Positions 1-12,742 of a DNA stretch of 64,000 bases are shown here, piece after piece. This stretch comes from Ophiosphaerella korrae. Its lineage: Eukaryota > Ascomycota > Dothideomycetes > Pleosporales > Phaeosphaeriaceae. A model generated the notes under the pieces. It saw only the letters and a program-made list of their open reading frames with translations. It did no database searches and was not told the origin of the DNA. The position numbers and the translations under genes were made by a program. The stretch spans positions 53,633 to 117,632 of the forward strand of contig JALNQF010000140.1 of the NCBI GenBank assembly GCA_028456385.1, in the 5' to 3' direction. Each line of letters begins with the position of its first letter. Position 1 is the stretch's first letter.

Positions 1-803
1 ACCAAGCCTACATTGATCTCGCCAATTGGGGGTATAATCTTAGCGAGGTCCCAGTTCCCGTCGCGCGCGCCGTCCTAACGTACCATGTTCTGAACGGAGA
101 CCATTCATCTAAAAATATTAACGAGCATCCAAAAGTCGTGCAAACGAAACTCAAACCACCAATTCAGACCAACGTCACACAAGGCGCCGTTGTCAAACTG
201 AGCAAGGATAGCGATGGCAGGATCATAACGGAGTCAGGATTGGGTATAGCAGGCGGCGTAGACGAAAAAGACATTGAATTCGATGGCGGTCTTTTGCATA
301 CTCTCAACTCTTCGCTGGTTTTACCGCATAACATCAATTTCACAGCCGAGGCTCGCGGATTCAAAAGATACCTAGGACTTCTGGAGAAAGCAGGCTTGGT
401 TGCAGAGTTTGAAGCACTCAAAGATGTCACAATTTTCATTCCACAGAACGATGCATTGGGAGATATGTTGGGACTACTGAGCTTGTTGTCGCAGGAAAAA
501 TTAGCAACCATCCTTAGGGGTCATGTTATACTGAATGAAGTGTTGTACGGCGTGCTATTAGGCAAGGGAGGAGATTACAAGACGTTGAGTGGAGAGGAGG
601 TAGTGGTAGAACGGGCGAGAGACGGAGGTACTAATGTCAACGGAGTGAGGGTGATAGAAGAGGATATCATTTTGTATGGGGGTGTTGCGCACGTCATTGA
701 CAAAGTTTTGACCTTGGGTGCAAGTGATGGACACAGAGCAAGATATCGCTTTCATCGAGAGAGAATAGTTCTGGAGAAGGGCCTTCAGCTTCCATTACTT
801 TGA
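1..803 (+). CDS. Fasciclin (FAS1) domain protein, 5'-truncated by window edge; CTB11-like
   Basis: The open frame is already running at base 3, so the true start lies left of the window. The visible part encodes about 266 residues: the end of one FAS1 repeat (ending with the typical Y-H-V-L-N-G), a spacer, and a second full FAS1 repeat (T-L-N-S-S-L-V-L-P, then I-F-I-P-Q-N-D-A, and a closing G-G-V-A-H-V-I-D-K-V-L). Extracellular fasciclin proteins occur in perylenequinone clusters (CTB11 for cercosporin), where they work with a laccase and an FAD oxidoreductase in coupling two naphthol halves. It converges on the PKS gene, with 284 bp between stops. The signal peptide cannot be seen. The family call is firm; the role is inferred from cluster context. 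Confidence 0.85.
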   Translation, partial: QAYIDLANWGYNLSEVPVPVARAVLTYHVLNGDHSSKNINEHPKVVQTKLKPPIQTNVTQGAVVKLSKDSDGRIITESGLGIAGGVDEKDIEFDGGLLHTLNSSLVLPHNINFTAEARGFKRYLGLLEKAGLVAEFEALKDVTIFIPQNDALGDMLGLLSLLSQEKLATILRGHVILNEVLYGVLLGKGGDYKTLSGEEVVVERARDGGTNVNGVRVIEEDIILYGGVAHVIDKVLTLGASDGHRARYRFHRERIVLEKGLQLPLL

Positions 804-1087
804 GCTTATTCTGATTCATTACATAGAAGTTGAGTAGTAATGCCAGCGCTTTTGGGGTGTCTGACTTGCAATTTTTGAGAATACTTATCAATAACAATTT
901 CATTCCATGAACATATGGATATATTTTATGTGCTTCTTAAAAAATTGTTCCACCATTCTGGATGCATTAGAAATATAATGAGATTGCTCAACGAAATGAG
1001 CCCTTGTTTTAGTGAAGGCTACAATAAGTGTAATCATAGGAATAGTAATTAACCGAGATGGGATTCAAAGAATGTAGAAACTGCCAC

Positions 1088-4000
1088 TCAAAAACCAATA
1101 CCCAGCGTCTTCCTTACCATATTTACTATCTGCTCCCCCCCCTTTCCTCTCATCATACTGAAATGATGCTCTCCCTCCACGACATCAACATTGATTTCCA
1201 TTCCAGGAAATAACTCAGCCCACTTTCCTGGCCCAAAGTCTGTCCGCTGTTCTGTCAAGAACTTCATTCCCTCTGTGTCCTCGCCCTCCATTGATCCTGG
1301 TGGAAAGTTTGCATACTTGCCACCGAATGCACAATCACCAGCCCAGATCACGAGAACTTTCTTTGGCCTATTGGAGCTATGTGGCATAGGTGGTGCATGG
1401 TAGTCATGCAACAACTCAATGGTAGCTTCAAAGTGAGGCATAAGCCAATCTGGGAGCTTGGCACGTTCTTTTGACGGATTGAGAGCGTTCATCTCCTCGC
1501 CAAATATCCCGACAGAACTACAATGATCAAAGAAACGACGTGGCAGCCGGTCGAGCCCATCATTAGGAGGAGGAGAATCAATGAGCGTGAGTGTTGCAAT
1601 CTCTTCGCCACCGGACATGAGGGATTGAGCGACTGCATACGCTAGGATACCGCCTGCTGACCATCCTGCAAGATGGTAAGGTCCTTGGGGTTGATGGCGT
1701 CTGACACTCTCGATGTAAGAATTTATGATTTCTGGGAGTGATCGATCTGCCATATCATGGGGATTCCTAGGGCATGAGTCAATATTTTGCATTGTAGATC
1801 TTGAATGAATTAAACTTACTTCATGAACGGCGAATTGAATGCAATGACTGCGGTGGATGTTGATAGGGTAGGAAGTTTGAGATATGATGTGGCCGCACCG
1901 CATCCGTCTGGGAACAAAAACAGCCGCTCGCTTGCATTTCGGGGTGCGCCTTGGAGAATAATAGACCATGCCGGCTTCACTGGAGGAAGCATACCTGGGA
2001 TTAAAAGTAGAGAGTCTTTCCTCATAGGCAACATAGGCTCCTCGTTTGGAGTTCCAATGCTAAAGCTAGGTGTGAATATACTCGAGTTGTCGGTTGATGT
2101 ATCAGAGCTACTCAGCTCAGATCCACTTGGTGGAGATTCGAGGCCACCGATGATTTTACCCTTTAATATTTCCGCTGTAGGAAATTCTAAGAAAAGGGAT
2201 TGGGTGGGAACATCGAGTCCAAGCTCGTCCCGCATCCGGCTCACAATGACCAGTGATAACAGTGAGTCAACACCAATGTCCGCGAAGGCCGTATCGGCGG
2301 TTAGCTCAGCGGTGTTAATGCCACTCTCTTCAGCTATAATAGCAAGAATATTTGACCAAATACTGCTCGTATTCTTTGTACCCTGGGGAAATGATACCGG
2401 TACAGCGGTAGGTACAATATCTGTTTCTATGGTCTCGGTAACGATAGTAAGTTGCTCGGTGGGACCAGCAAGGCTTCTCAGATGGGCTTTGAAGCTGCCA
2501 ACCGTGCGAAGCTCGAGGAACGCACTTGAATCAACATCAAGGCCAAGTTCATCTCTGATTCTACTGCTGACCATGAGACCTAAAAGTGAGTCCACCCCAA
2601 TGTCGTCAAATCGCGTATCGTCCGTAAGTTCAGAAACTGTAATTCCACTTTCTTGGCTGATAATATCGATAGCAGTGGATAAGCTCTTTGTTTCGACATG
2701 GTTTTGGGCGATAGTTGGCTGCTTAGTGATTTTCTGAATGACAGTACCGACAGGAGTCGCGGCAGGCATTTGATGAATAGCTGGCTCTTGTTTTATGCAT
2801 GCCTCGGGGCCATTCGCGCGTCTACTCGCTGCGTTGACAATATAGCTCATCAAGCGAACAGGAACCCCTTGCAGCTGGTCATAGATTAGTACCTAAACTT
2901 CCAGGCATGCACAGTGTAAACTTACAGCTACTCCGCCAAATATGCCGACAACGACGTCTCCATCAAATATGGTGATGTCACCGGTCCATAGCTTGTCCTT
3001 CCCTTCGACCATCTTCACATGTGTTATATATGTCTTATTGGAATCGATCTTTTCCAAAAGTTTGAACGATTCCCAACCATGGTTAACAAATAGTTCTTTG
3101 TCTAGGTCCACGCCTTCGTTTCCATTCATCACAAAGCCCCCCAGTTGAGAAAGGGCATCAATGTAGGCCGGATTCGTGTGAAATGTGCCTTCGGTAACCA
3201 CTTTCATAAAACTGACTCTTCCTGTAGCTTCGAGGGCATCGCTGTCCAGGGTGATCGCTTCAAGGGCACGATATTTTGGATCGAAATCGGCCAGTTGCTT
3301 AACCATCTTGTAGATCATGGCTTTGCTGTACCGGAAAGTGTTGCCGAAATTCTGCAATTGACTCTGGAGCGTCGAGATGCGCAGTATGACATCAGGAGCC
3401 GACACTTCAAGTGTTGTCCGAGCAGCTTCTACATCAAACAACCGGACTAAGCAATTGGAGTGTTGTTCTTTCACTTTGCCATCCGTATCCACGCTAGAGA
3501 ATGTGCAGTAAAGAGATGCCCTCTCCGAGTCGAAAACAGCTTTGATATGAAGCAATTGGGTCTTCCCGTCAGAATTGGCAACGAGTGCGCTCTGAATACT
3601 CATATTCGCAACCTCGACGCCACATGTACTCGCGGGCGGTTTCGCAAACCTTTTGGCATACTCTCCAATAGTAAGAGCAATATCAGCATAGACCGATGGG
3701 GTGCACAAAGGAACGCCATATACTTTGTGACCCTGTACTAGAGGGTGAAGATCTGAGCGACTGAGATCTGCCTCTAGTAAAAGCTCGCCACCCCCAGCGT
3801 TTAACGAATTGGTAATGACTTTGTGAATGCAGGTGCTCTCAAGGTTTGTCGGTTCGGCAATGAGAGGAGGCTCGCCTTTGCGCAATGACCAATCGTGCAC
3901 ATACTGAATCCAGTAATCTTTCAGGTCCTATAAGCAGTAACACAATTAGCGAGTAGTCAAGTTTAAGAAAGATGGGGAGGGGAGGGTCTACGTAGCAGAA

Positions 4001-7000
4001 AATGCTTCCTAGGCTAGCAAATATGGAGTGTATGAAAAAGACGTACCCAAGCGTAAGCTGGTAGATCGAGTACAACTTGGCAGGATAGAAAGTCTGCGTG
4101 GTATAGCATCCAGTTGATCTCAGCTCCAGCAGTGTAAAAAGATGAAAGTGCGGTAGCTAGAAGTTCCAATGCCGACCGGTCTCTGCGACTAGAAGCAAAT
4201 GTCTGGAAAGTTGACCCAATGAGCTCTTTCACCATGTTAATCACGATTGGTTCAGGCCCAAGCTCGACGCCCATCATCTTCTCATCGAGAAGATTCAGTT
4301 CCTGGGCTGAACGCAAGGCACTCAGCATGTTGACTTTGTGTCTGCAATGCTGAAGAACAAATTTACTACCGAAATCTTCTTTCTGAGTAAGAACCTTGCC
4401 ATAGGTTGGTGAGATAACTGGAATGCTTGGTTTGCGAAATTGAGTTCCGTTAGCCACATTTTGTAAAGAAGGAAGAATCGGATCGACTTGGGAAGTGTGA
4501 TACGCGTAGGGCACATCAAGAAGTTTGTAGGATGTGCGGTTCCTTTGCAGGGTGGGACATATAGCCTCAATCTGCTCCTTAGTTCCCCCAAGCACAATGC
4601 TATTATAGCCATTGTGACAGGAGAACTCGTATGTCGTGCCCGGAGGGCCAAGTATGGCCTCTAGATCTGCCGCATTGGATCGAATGGCGACCATATTATG
4701 ACTGCCTGGTTCACAATGCCTCTCCAATAATTGTGCCCGCTGACCTACCAAATTGATCACATCGGCTTGAGTCAATACATTCGCGGCATACAACGCGGCA
4801 TATTCTCCCAGGCTATGACCTACTACAGCAGTTGGTTTGACTCCAAATGAAACCCACATGCGATACAAGGCCATCTGAAAGCAGACTGTTGCCAGTTGTA
4901 TCACCGTGGGACTTGCCGTAGAAAAACTAGTCGCATTCTGGAAAATATATCGGATAGAAGGTAGCCGTAGCTGTTGACAGATCTGATCATATCGGCAAAT
5001 ATCTGCTCGGAAGCTCTTAAAATGGGAGAATAGTTCCGTCCCCATACCGGCGAATTGTGCACCTTGACCAGTGAAAGCAAATACATATCGTGGTGTTCCT
5101 TTAGATCGAGAGCTACCTGCTTTATCATCTAGGGCTTTATTTAAAGAAGTCTTGATTGACTTGAGATCACTTCCGTTGATCATGATTCGATGTGGATAGT
5201 GCATACGACGAGCAGTAGTAGAGTAAGATAGTCGTGCGAGTGTAAGATTGCTCGAATCGTGTTTTTCACCAAGCCAAAGTAGCAGGTTTTTGACGTTATT
5301 CTCCAGAGATGAAGGGGTTTTAGCCGTAACAGCAACCAAGTGATGCAATCGGGGGTCAGGGTCGTCCGCAACTAGACGCTCGGGGGCGTCCTCCAGTATA
5401 AGTGCAGTATTGCCGCCTGCTGCTGAGAAGTTATTCAACAGCACCTTTCTCTTACCCCCTGTTGGTCGAGGCCATTCAGTTATACTGGTAGCGATGGCCG
5501 TATTCCTTGACAAAAGATCGGGCAGTTTATGATTGATCTTCGTTTTTATGCCGCAATGAGGTGGTATGATTGACTTCCTCAACATCAACAGCACCTTAGC
5601 TAGACTTGTAACCCCGGCTGCAGCTTCGCCATGCCCAATATTCGATTTTGCAGCGCCTATGTAGAGACGTTCATGCTGCTTTCTTATGGCCGTTGAAGGT
5701 TCGGCGGGGGCCAGACTTTGGAGGACTGAGGTGGTTTCGCCAGCATCGCCCGCTTGAGTGCCTGTACCATGCATTTCGCAGTATGAGATTTCTGTCGGCT
5801 TGATACCTGCATCTGCAAGTAAACCTTCGAATAGCGCTTGCTGAGCGCCAACATGGGGACGGGTGATAGAGTCGGCTTCAGCGGAGTGATTTGTTGCAAT
5901 TGCTAATATGCAAGCTTTCACAGGATCCTTATCTGCGATCGCATCATCTAGGCGTTTCAGGACAGCTGTCGCTACAGCTTCTCCGCGACAATAACCATCA
6001 GCAGTATTGTCAAAGGTCTTGCAGTTTCCTGTTCGGGAAAGAAAGTGACCTCGGTCAAGACCGGCTGTCATGTCAGGGTTTGTAAGAACGTTTGTCCCTC
6101 CAACGATAGCCATATCTACCTCGCCTTTCCACAACGCGTTGCAGGCTAGATGCAGGGCTGTGAAGCTTGAACTACATGCGGTGTCAATGGTATAACTTGG
6201 CCCCGAGAATTTGAAATGATAGTTGATGCGCCCAGGAATAACTAGTAATACAGTTAGCAAGTCAACGAAGATTCAAGAAAATTGATTACCACAACTATTT
6301 GGTATAATATGTCAATATCGTTAAAATGAAGTGGCTATGACACAGTAGGAGTGAAGAGAAGGCACTTATACGAGGTGCGCCACGACGGCACTTACAGGCT
6401 CGATTTCCACCCGGAATGAAGTAGGTATCAATGTTTTGTGCAGAGTTCGTTTCCATCCAGTCATTACTTGTACTACCAAAGTATACACCAACCCTGTCTT
6501 TCTGGGTGCTAGATGTGCGCCCTGGTACAATGCCAGCTTGCTCCAGAGCTTCTGTTGCTGTTAGTAAAGCGATACGCTGGGCAGGGTCGACTTGCGGTGC
6601 CTCTCGCGGTGACATGTTGAAAAAGCGTGCATCGAATCGAGCTGCATCGTGTAGCCAGCATCCAAAGCCAGTCCCACTGGTATTCTTGGGTAGTTCTTTC
6701 AGCGAAATGTCACCCACATGAGTGCGAAAATTCCAGCGAGATGACAAGGCCTTTTCATGCGTGTCGATGCCATTCTCTAGGACGTTCCAGAAAGCCTCCA
6801 TACTGGGAGCTTGTGGGAAGCGGCCGGACATGGACAGAATGGCAATTTTTGACTTTGACCTAGGGAGCAAGAAAGTATCCTGAACACCTTTGCTACGATA
6901 ATCCGCCTCGTCTACCCTTTCACTTGATGCGCCGAGTGTATTTTGGATCGCTAGGGCGAGTCCATCTGGTGTAGCCGCAATGTGGCGAATCACAAACTTT

Positions 7001-8082
7001 TTTTCACATCGGATGTGAGCGGCCAAGCCAGCTACGACCAAATCTGATCTGATTGTCTGCTGTAAACACGCTTCGACTGAGATACGAAGCGCATTGTGGA
7101 ATGTGCCTGATTTGATAACCTCTCCTGTACCTGAGATGATAGGGATGACGATTGAGGAAGACACTTCACCAACATCGCGTACGATAGCGTCTATATTCTC
7201 TGATGTGTAAAGATGAGGAGCATGGTATGGTGCGGTAATCGGGAGCTCGACTTTGGCAGCTCGCGACAATTCCGCTGTTGTCAAAAAGATACTGAGGATA
7301 TCAGGGGCGGCTGAAATACTGTATCGCGTTGCGCTAATTTTGGCACTAATGTAAGGCTGGTTAAGAGTGGATAAACCCTATCATATCATCAGCAACTCCT
7401 CTAAAACTTTGCACAGAAAAATGGACGAGAACGCACCTCGTGGGCTACAAAATTCTCGATAGCCCTCAAAAGGTCTTCCTCGCTTAGTCCGGCTACTGCA
7501 ACGGTCCAAGATGGGAAGGGCAACAAGTTCGAGTCTCCTTGTGGCGAATACAAAAGGCTCCCAACGTCCCACGAGCAGGCACCTACACGGAATGCAACTG
7601 CTATGGTCCGTAACCCTAGTAGAAGGAGGTCTGAAGAATTGGTTGAGCAACTGACAGCTATTGACGATAAAAAGCCAGTGCATCGGGCGGTGAGGCAGGC
7701 GTTCTGTGACGTTGGGAATGCTTTACCAACTGAAGCATGGTCACTTAATCAGCACCGTTAGTAAACAGAAAAATTTCGAAGAACTTTGTACATACCGTAA
7801 AAATGTACCAATTTGGCTGATACATGTCATTGCTTGGTCCAAGGCAGGATTCAAGGAACCATTTCGCCAATATGGAAGCAGCTCGACAAGCCTCGAAAAA
7901 CGGGGACAAGCCAAGCGCTGCTCCTCGTTCAAATAGGAGATTTCTTGCTTCAATACCCAGCAACTAGAATCCAGAAAACTCGATAATATTACATCGTCGT
8001 GGGCATGAAGCAACTTGAACATCAACTCGCTGGCGTCAAATGTTTGGTCGCCAAACACAAAAACCTGCATCGGGTGAACCAT
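1088..8082 (-). CDS. Non-reducing polyketide synthase SAT-KS-MAT-PT-ACP-ACP-TE, CTB1-like (perylenequinone/nor-toralactone type)
   Basis: Seven exons in reading order: 8082-7796, 7743-7437, 7377-6396, 6241-4047, 3927-2926, 2874-1820, 1766-1088. They join in phase to about 2168 residues, normal for a group with two ACPs and a TE. Visible sites: SAT nucleophile Cys117 in A-R-C-T-G; KS from residue 372 with Cys548 (D-T-A-C-S-S-S), His683 (M-H-G-T-G-T) and His729 (N-I-G-H-G-E); MAT Ser1002 in G-H-S-L-G; product-template His1324 (V-Q-G-H-K-V); phosphopantetheine serines 1687 and 1795 (G-V-D-S-L-L twice); TE Ser1979 in G-W-S-A-G-G. The intron before exon 2 has its acceptor at 7744. The first ATG in frame is 8082; M at 8070 is an alternative. 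By analogy with CTB1 it builds the aromatic heptaketide scaffold. Transcribed divergently from the methyltransferase/monooxygenase gene. Confidence 0.95.
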
Positions 8083-8775
8083 GATGGGGCCACACACGTT
8101 GAGTGCCAGCCAACTGAAACAGGAAATCAGTCTTCAATCTGACACAATGTTGTTACCATCAAGTAGTGTTTTGGTGCTGACTTGAAATAAGGTAAGGATG
8201 TCCTGAATAGTTCTTCAAGGCTAATTCATTCAATTCTTTGTGTACTAAGTACTTCACACCCCGGTAAATCCATATGTATACCCAAGCCGCCATCGGGATA
8301 AGGCTTTCGAGGTCTCGGCATCAATACCATCCATGTCGTGTTCTACAACCAACGATACGAGCATCGCCTAATTACTGGACCCGAAAAGCCAATAGATAAG
8401 CGAAAACATCGGCTTCCCGGTAATCTAAGTAGTCGAACCTTCGTTCTCGCTAATCGTCCATCACATCTAAGACGCATAATCCAGGCTTTTCGAAGACCGG
8501 TTTTCAAGGAGCTGATTTTGGAGGCTGAGTTGTCGGCGTTCAATTCCACGTGTCGATAATGTATGTTTCAGATCCCGGGCATTGAAAGTAGTGAGCTATA
8601 CTCGATTTGTCGGCGAACGGGGGTTACCATGTTCCACGTGACGGCCTGGTCCCACTCCGCCGGGAGTTATCTCAACTGCACGGAGGACCGATTCCATCCT
8701 CCTACACCTAGTTCTCGATCCTCCGTAAAGCCCAGCTTGTTTATCACTATTCCTGGAATACTCTCAATTTCTGCC
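8083..8775. promoter_or_regulatory. Divergent promoter between PKS and OMT/FMO genes, with AflR-like and CACGTG motifs
   Basis: This 693-bp stretch separates the start codons of the PKS (minus) and the fusion enzyme (plus), so it should hold both promoters. Two matches to the loose AflR site TCGN5CGR are present at 8490-8500 and 8610-8620. Neither satisfies the stricter TCGSWNNSCGR form. Two CCACGTG E-box-like sites end at 8552 and 8640. About 0.7 TCGN5CGR matches are expected by chance in this length, so the individual sites are weak evidence. Confidence 0.5.
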
Positions 8776-11702
8776 ATGGCAACCTCATCAGGCTTTAAGG
8801 CCGCTCTTGACGATGTGGTTCGAGCTGGTCACGAGATTGAATCTTATCTGCAGAAGGAAGGTGTTGATAACAATGGCACCATTTCGGACTTTCCTGGCGC
8901 TCGGTTGAATCTTGAATCTCAACCAGCATGGGAGAGATCGAGGAAAAAGCTGGCAAATGCTGCTGCACGACTTTTACAATTGACGACTGAACCAACCGAG
9001 TATATAGAACAACTCTCTGCAAACGTGGGTTTAAATCAGAATCAACGCATTATCAGCCTACTGACTAGTCATGTCCTTTCTAGAATCAACACCAAGCCTG
9101 CTTTCGTTGGATTATCAATCTTAACATTCTAAAATACATACCAACTAAAGGGCACATATCATATGCTGATCTCGCAACCAAGGCTAATGTTCCGGAACAT
9201 CAGCTCAGGTCTGTTGTTCGAATGGCCGCAGCTCATGGCTTCCTACATGAAGGTCTTCCGATGAGAATTTCGCATTCTCGCACTTCGGCATTATTTGCAA
9301 AAGATCCGGACTTTGACAATTGGGCGCGCTGGTATGCCAATTATTCGATTCCTACGGCCTATCGGTTTGCGGATGCAACAGAGAAGTGGGGCAAAACAGA
9401 GAAAAAGAATGAGACCGCATTCAGCCTTGCCATGAACATTGATATGCCCTTCTTCGACTATCTAAAGGAAAATGCGAAGATGAACAGTATGTTTTCATCT
9501 TACATGCGCAATGTCGCTAGCTCCCAAGCAACAAGTTTCAAGCATATGATTACTGGGTTTGACTGGGCTAGTCTTGGTGCTCCTGCTACGGTGGTAGACG
9601 TAGGAGGTTCTGGCGGTCATGGGAGCCGAGCGTTGGCGAGCGCTTATCCAGGCCTGAAGTTTATCGTACAAGACCTACCCGACACTATCAAAAACGCTGA
9701 GAACGCTGTTGCCAGCGATGTCAAGCTACACAACGACCGAATTGAATTCATGGCTCATGACTTCTTCACGCCCCAACCAGTGACTAACGCTGATATATAC
9801 CTTCTTCGCATGATTATCCATGACTGGCCGGATGACTCCGCAATCACAATACTCGGCCATCTTCGAGACGCGTTGAAGAAACCGGGCGCGAGAATTGTAA
9901 TCATGGATACGATTCTTCCGCAACCTGGCACGATCTCGTTGTTGCAAGAACAACAGCTACGGATCCGAGATTTGACAATGATGCAAACATTCAATGCGAA
10001 AGAAAGAGAATTTGATACTTGGAAAGTATTGGTTGGGCGAGCCGGACTTCAGATTATCAATATGCACCAACCTGAAGGAAGTAACATGGGTCTGCTTGAA
10101 ATCGGCTTAGCTGGCTGTATTACCTCTAAGACGGGCGTCAATACCTCTACACACGCCGATGGTACACCGTTTGACGCTTCAGAAAGCCAGCCACCGAGCG
10201 ATACCAAAGTCGAAAATCCTGATGGGACCAGTGATGTTCATGGTTCTTCATTTGAAAAAAATTCTGGACCCGCCACCACCCCTAACAATAAACTCCCAGA
10301 TTCTTCTGTTTACCGAGCTGTAATCTCCTCTAGTCCTGAGTATAAACAGAATGTCTTGCCAGTCCTTATCATGGGTGCTGGTATCAGTGGGCTGTGTCTT
10401 GCGCAACACCTCCATCAACACTCAATCCCGTTCATTGTCTTCGAGCGCGACCCAAGCCACGATTTCAGGCCTCAAGGGTATCGACTAAAGCTTGAAGCTG
10501 ATGCCGCTGCCGCTCTCCGAGAGAGTCTCGCACCAGAAGTTTATCAGGCCTTTGAGGCGTCGTGCGCTAAATCTTTTATCGGCGAGACAGATTACGACCC
10601 GATCAGCGGAGCATGCATCAAAAGCCGCAGCGGTGGAGGCCTAGCAGGAAAACAAGGCCTTCGCGCATCCTACACCGTCGATCGCTCTATCTTCAGACGA
10701 ATATTAATGAATGGCATAGCAGACAAGATACACTTTGGTCATGAATTTAGCGGCTACGAGATTTGTCAAGACAGTAATCAACGCCATGTGATCGCCAAGT
10801 TCATAGACGGTACCACAGTTCAAGGTCGTTTCCTGGTCGGTGCAGACGGCATTCGATCCGCGATTCGCAAACAACTTGCACCAAATCACAAATACTATGA
10901 TACGGGCGCTATATGCATATACGGCAAAACAAACATAACACCGGAGCTAGTCGCACGATTCCCGGCCAAAGGGCTGCGCTGGATGACCGTATGTGCAGAC
11001 AAAGCGCCGCTGATTCAATCAATTCTCATTGGGGAAAGCCCACTCACTCTACTATCAGAGCCGATCCAGTTCTCTGATAACAGTCGGCTCACGTCCGTTG
11101 TCTCGCTCCCCGAAGATTATGTCTACTGGGTGCTTATTGGACGCAAGGAGCTATTCACCGATGGGAACAGTGACGATGCCGCATTTCCCAACTACAAATC
11201 CCGCATCAACTCGGATAAAGCATTTGACACTGAATCAGCTAAGGCATCAGCGGCTCAGAGTCTCGCACTGACCGAGGAATGGCATCCGACTCTACGATCG
11301 CTCTTCGAGCTCCAAGACGTTTCCCAAGCATCAACTATGCGTGTCGTATCAGCTCCGCCCAAGATTCCCGTGTGGGAACCGAGTCCATGTGTGACACTAT
11401 TAGGTGATGCAGTCCATGCGATGTCACCTTGTGGAGGTGTTGGTGCCAATGTTGCGTTACGGGATGCAGCCGAGCTCGGAAAGCTATTTGTCAGGCTTAA
11501 TCCTCGCGAGGAAGGCGGTACAGAAGGAAAGGGATCCAGTGGCGGTCGAGCCGCCGGTCAAACTCCAATGGTACAGATGGTCACAGAATTTGACGCCGGA
11601 CTGCGTCAACATGCACTGGCCGGTATTATGCGCAGTTACGTAGGTAGTAGAGCGATGTTCGACCAGAAACCTTTTGAGGATCTGACAGTTATGGAGGACT
11701 AG
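8776..11702 (+). CDS. Fused O-methyltransferase / FAD-dependent monooxygenase, CTB3-like
   Basis: Two exons, 8776-9024 and 9084-11702, phase 0, about 955 residues. The start ATG sits in a good context (GCCATGG). The N-terminal half is a fungal class I-like O-methyltransferase with winged-helix dimerisation region, SAM-binding D-V-G-G-S-G-G-H-G near residue 255 and the catalytic H-D-W. After an unstructured Ser/Pro/Asp-rich linker (about residues 410-505) comes an aromatic-hydroxylase-type flavoprotein: G-A-G-I-S-G near residue 512 for FAD and G-D-A-V-H-A-M-S-P near 856. In cercosporin biosynthesis the CTB3 fusion methylates nor-toralactone and then oxidatively opens it to a naphthoquinone-type intermediate; the fused architecture is diagnostic for perylenequinone clusters. 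Somewhat longer than CTB3 as I recall it (about 870 residues). Soluble, presumably cytosolic. Confidence 0.93.
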
Positions 11703-12742
11703 TTAACCGCACGGCATGGCATGGCGTGTTGGTAGCTATTGTAAAGTTCACATCATACGCCGTGCATCCAGTGCTTTGATGCGATGCAATGGGACCATGT
11801 CTTGTGATCGCTCATAATGGAACCAACCCAAACTCTAAACCATGAAGCATCTAGTCTTGTACTTTCACCTACATGCTATAACAAGCACCTCTGATCAGCC
11901 CCAGTCATTTCCCCACATCGCCGTATCATGGTCCAATAATATCACGTATCAAAACTTTAACCAATTTCATGGCTTTCCCAACTCCGCAGGTTACTCTGCG
12001 CAACGCTGCACAGCATCAATCTCAAATCCTACCGGAGCGCGATCTCGATCATCTGCAGTACGCTTGAGCACGTAATCCGATACAGCAGTTCCACAGCTGC
12101 TTGGATTTCCAAAAAAAAAAGAGTGAGATGTGACGTACTAGATCCACTCTGCGAATCAATTGAGGGACCATGCCGGCTATCGCAATTGCCTATGCACTAA
12201 CGATAACCCCTATCACGAGGCCTCGGAGTAGGAGTAGGACACTGGTATTGGGCTTATTTCACTCTGGTCCAGCGGCCCCGCTTGACAGGCCATTCGCGTT
12301 CACAAGGTCACGGGTGAGCCACTCGGGACACAAGTCCCCGCTTTCGTAGAATTTATCAATCAACCCGAGATCGGATGAACTCTTCTTCAAAATTTTGAGC
12401 ACTTATTGTATCTCAACGAGTCGAGAGTAGATATTTATGACATTGTTTGGGTTGTGGTAGACGATAATAGTCTTTCCGCACCACGTGTGTGTATTTGATG
12501 AAAATATTAGAATCACTAAATGTTATGCACTATTCCAAAGACTCAGTCGCTTTCCGTATGCTATATAGGTGAAGGAACTGTTATCTACTCCCTTGGGCTT
12601 GCCACGCCGTTGGTATTGCCTTTACCCTTGCCAAGTTAACATCAAAAGATGTACGTAAATGCCCCAAAGGGCTAACGAGCTAAAAACTCGTGCTTATTAT
12701 GTATTTAAATCGTTCTTGAGGAACATCCTCTATAGGCCGATA
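11703..12742. other. Convergent intergenic region, no gene recognised
   Basis: About 1 kb between the 3' ends of the fusion enzyme and the MFS exporter. Only short unrelated open frames are present, with no conserved motif, RNA gene or repeat that I can recognise. It probably holds both 3' UTRs. Confidence 0.6.

Noticed and set aside
1823..2737. 304-codon plus-strand open frame
   Set aside because: Antisense shadow of the PKS ACP-TE exons; Ser-rich, motif-free product.
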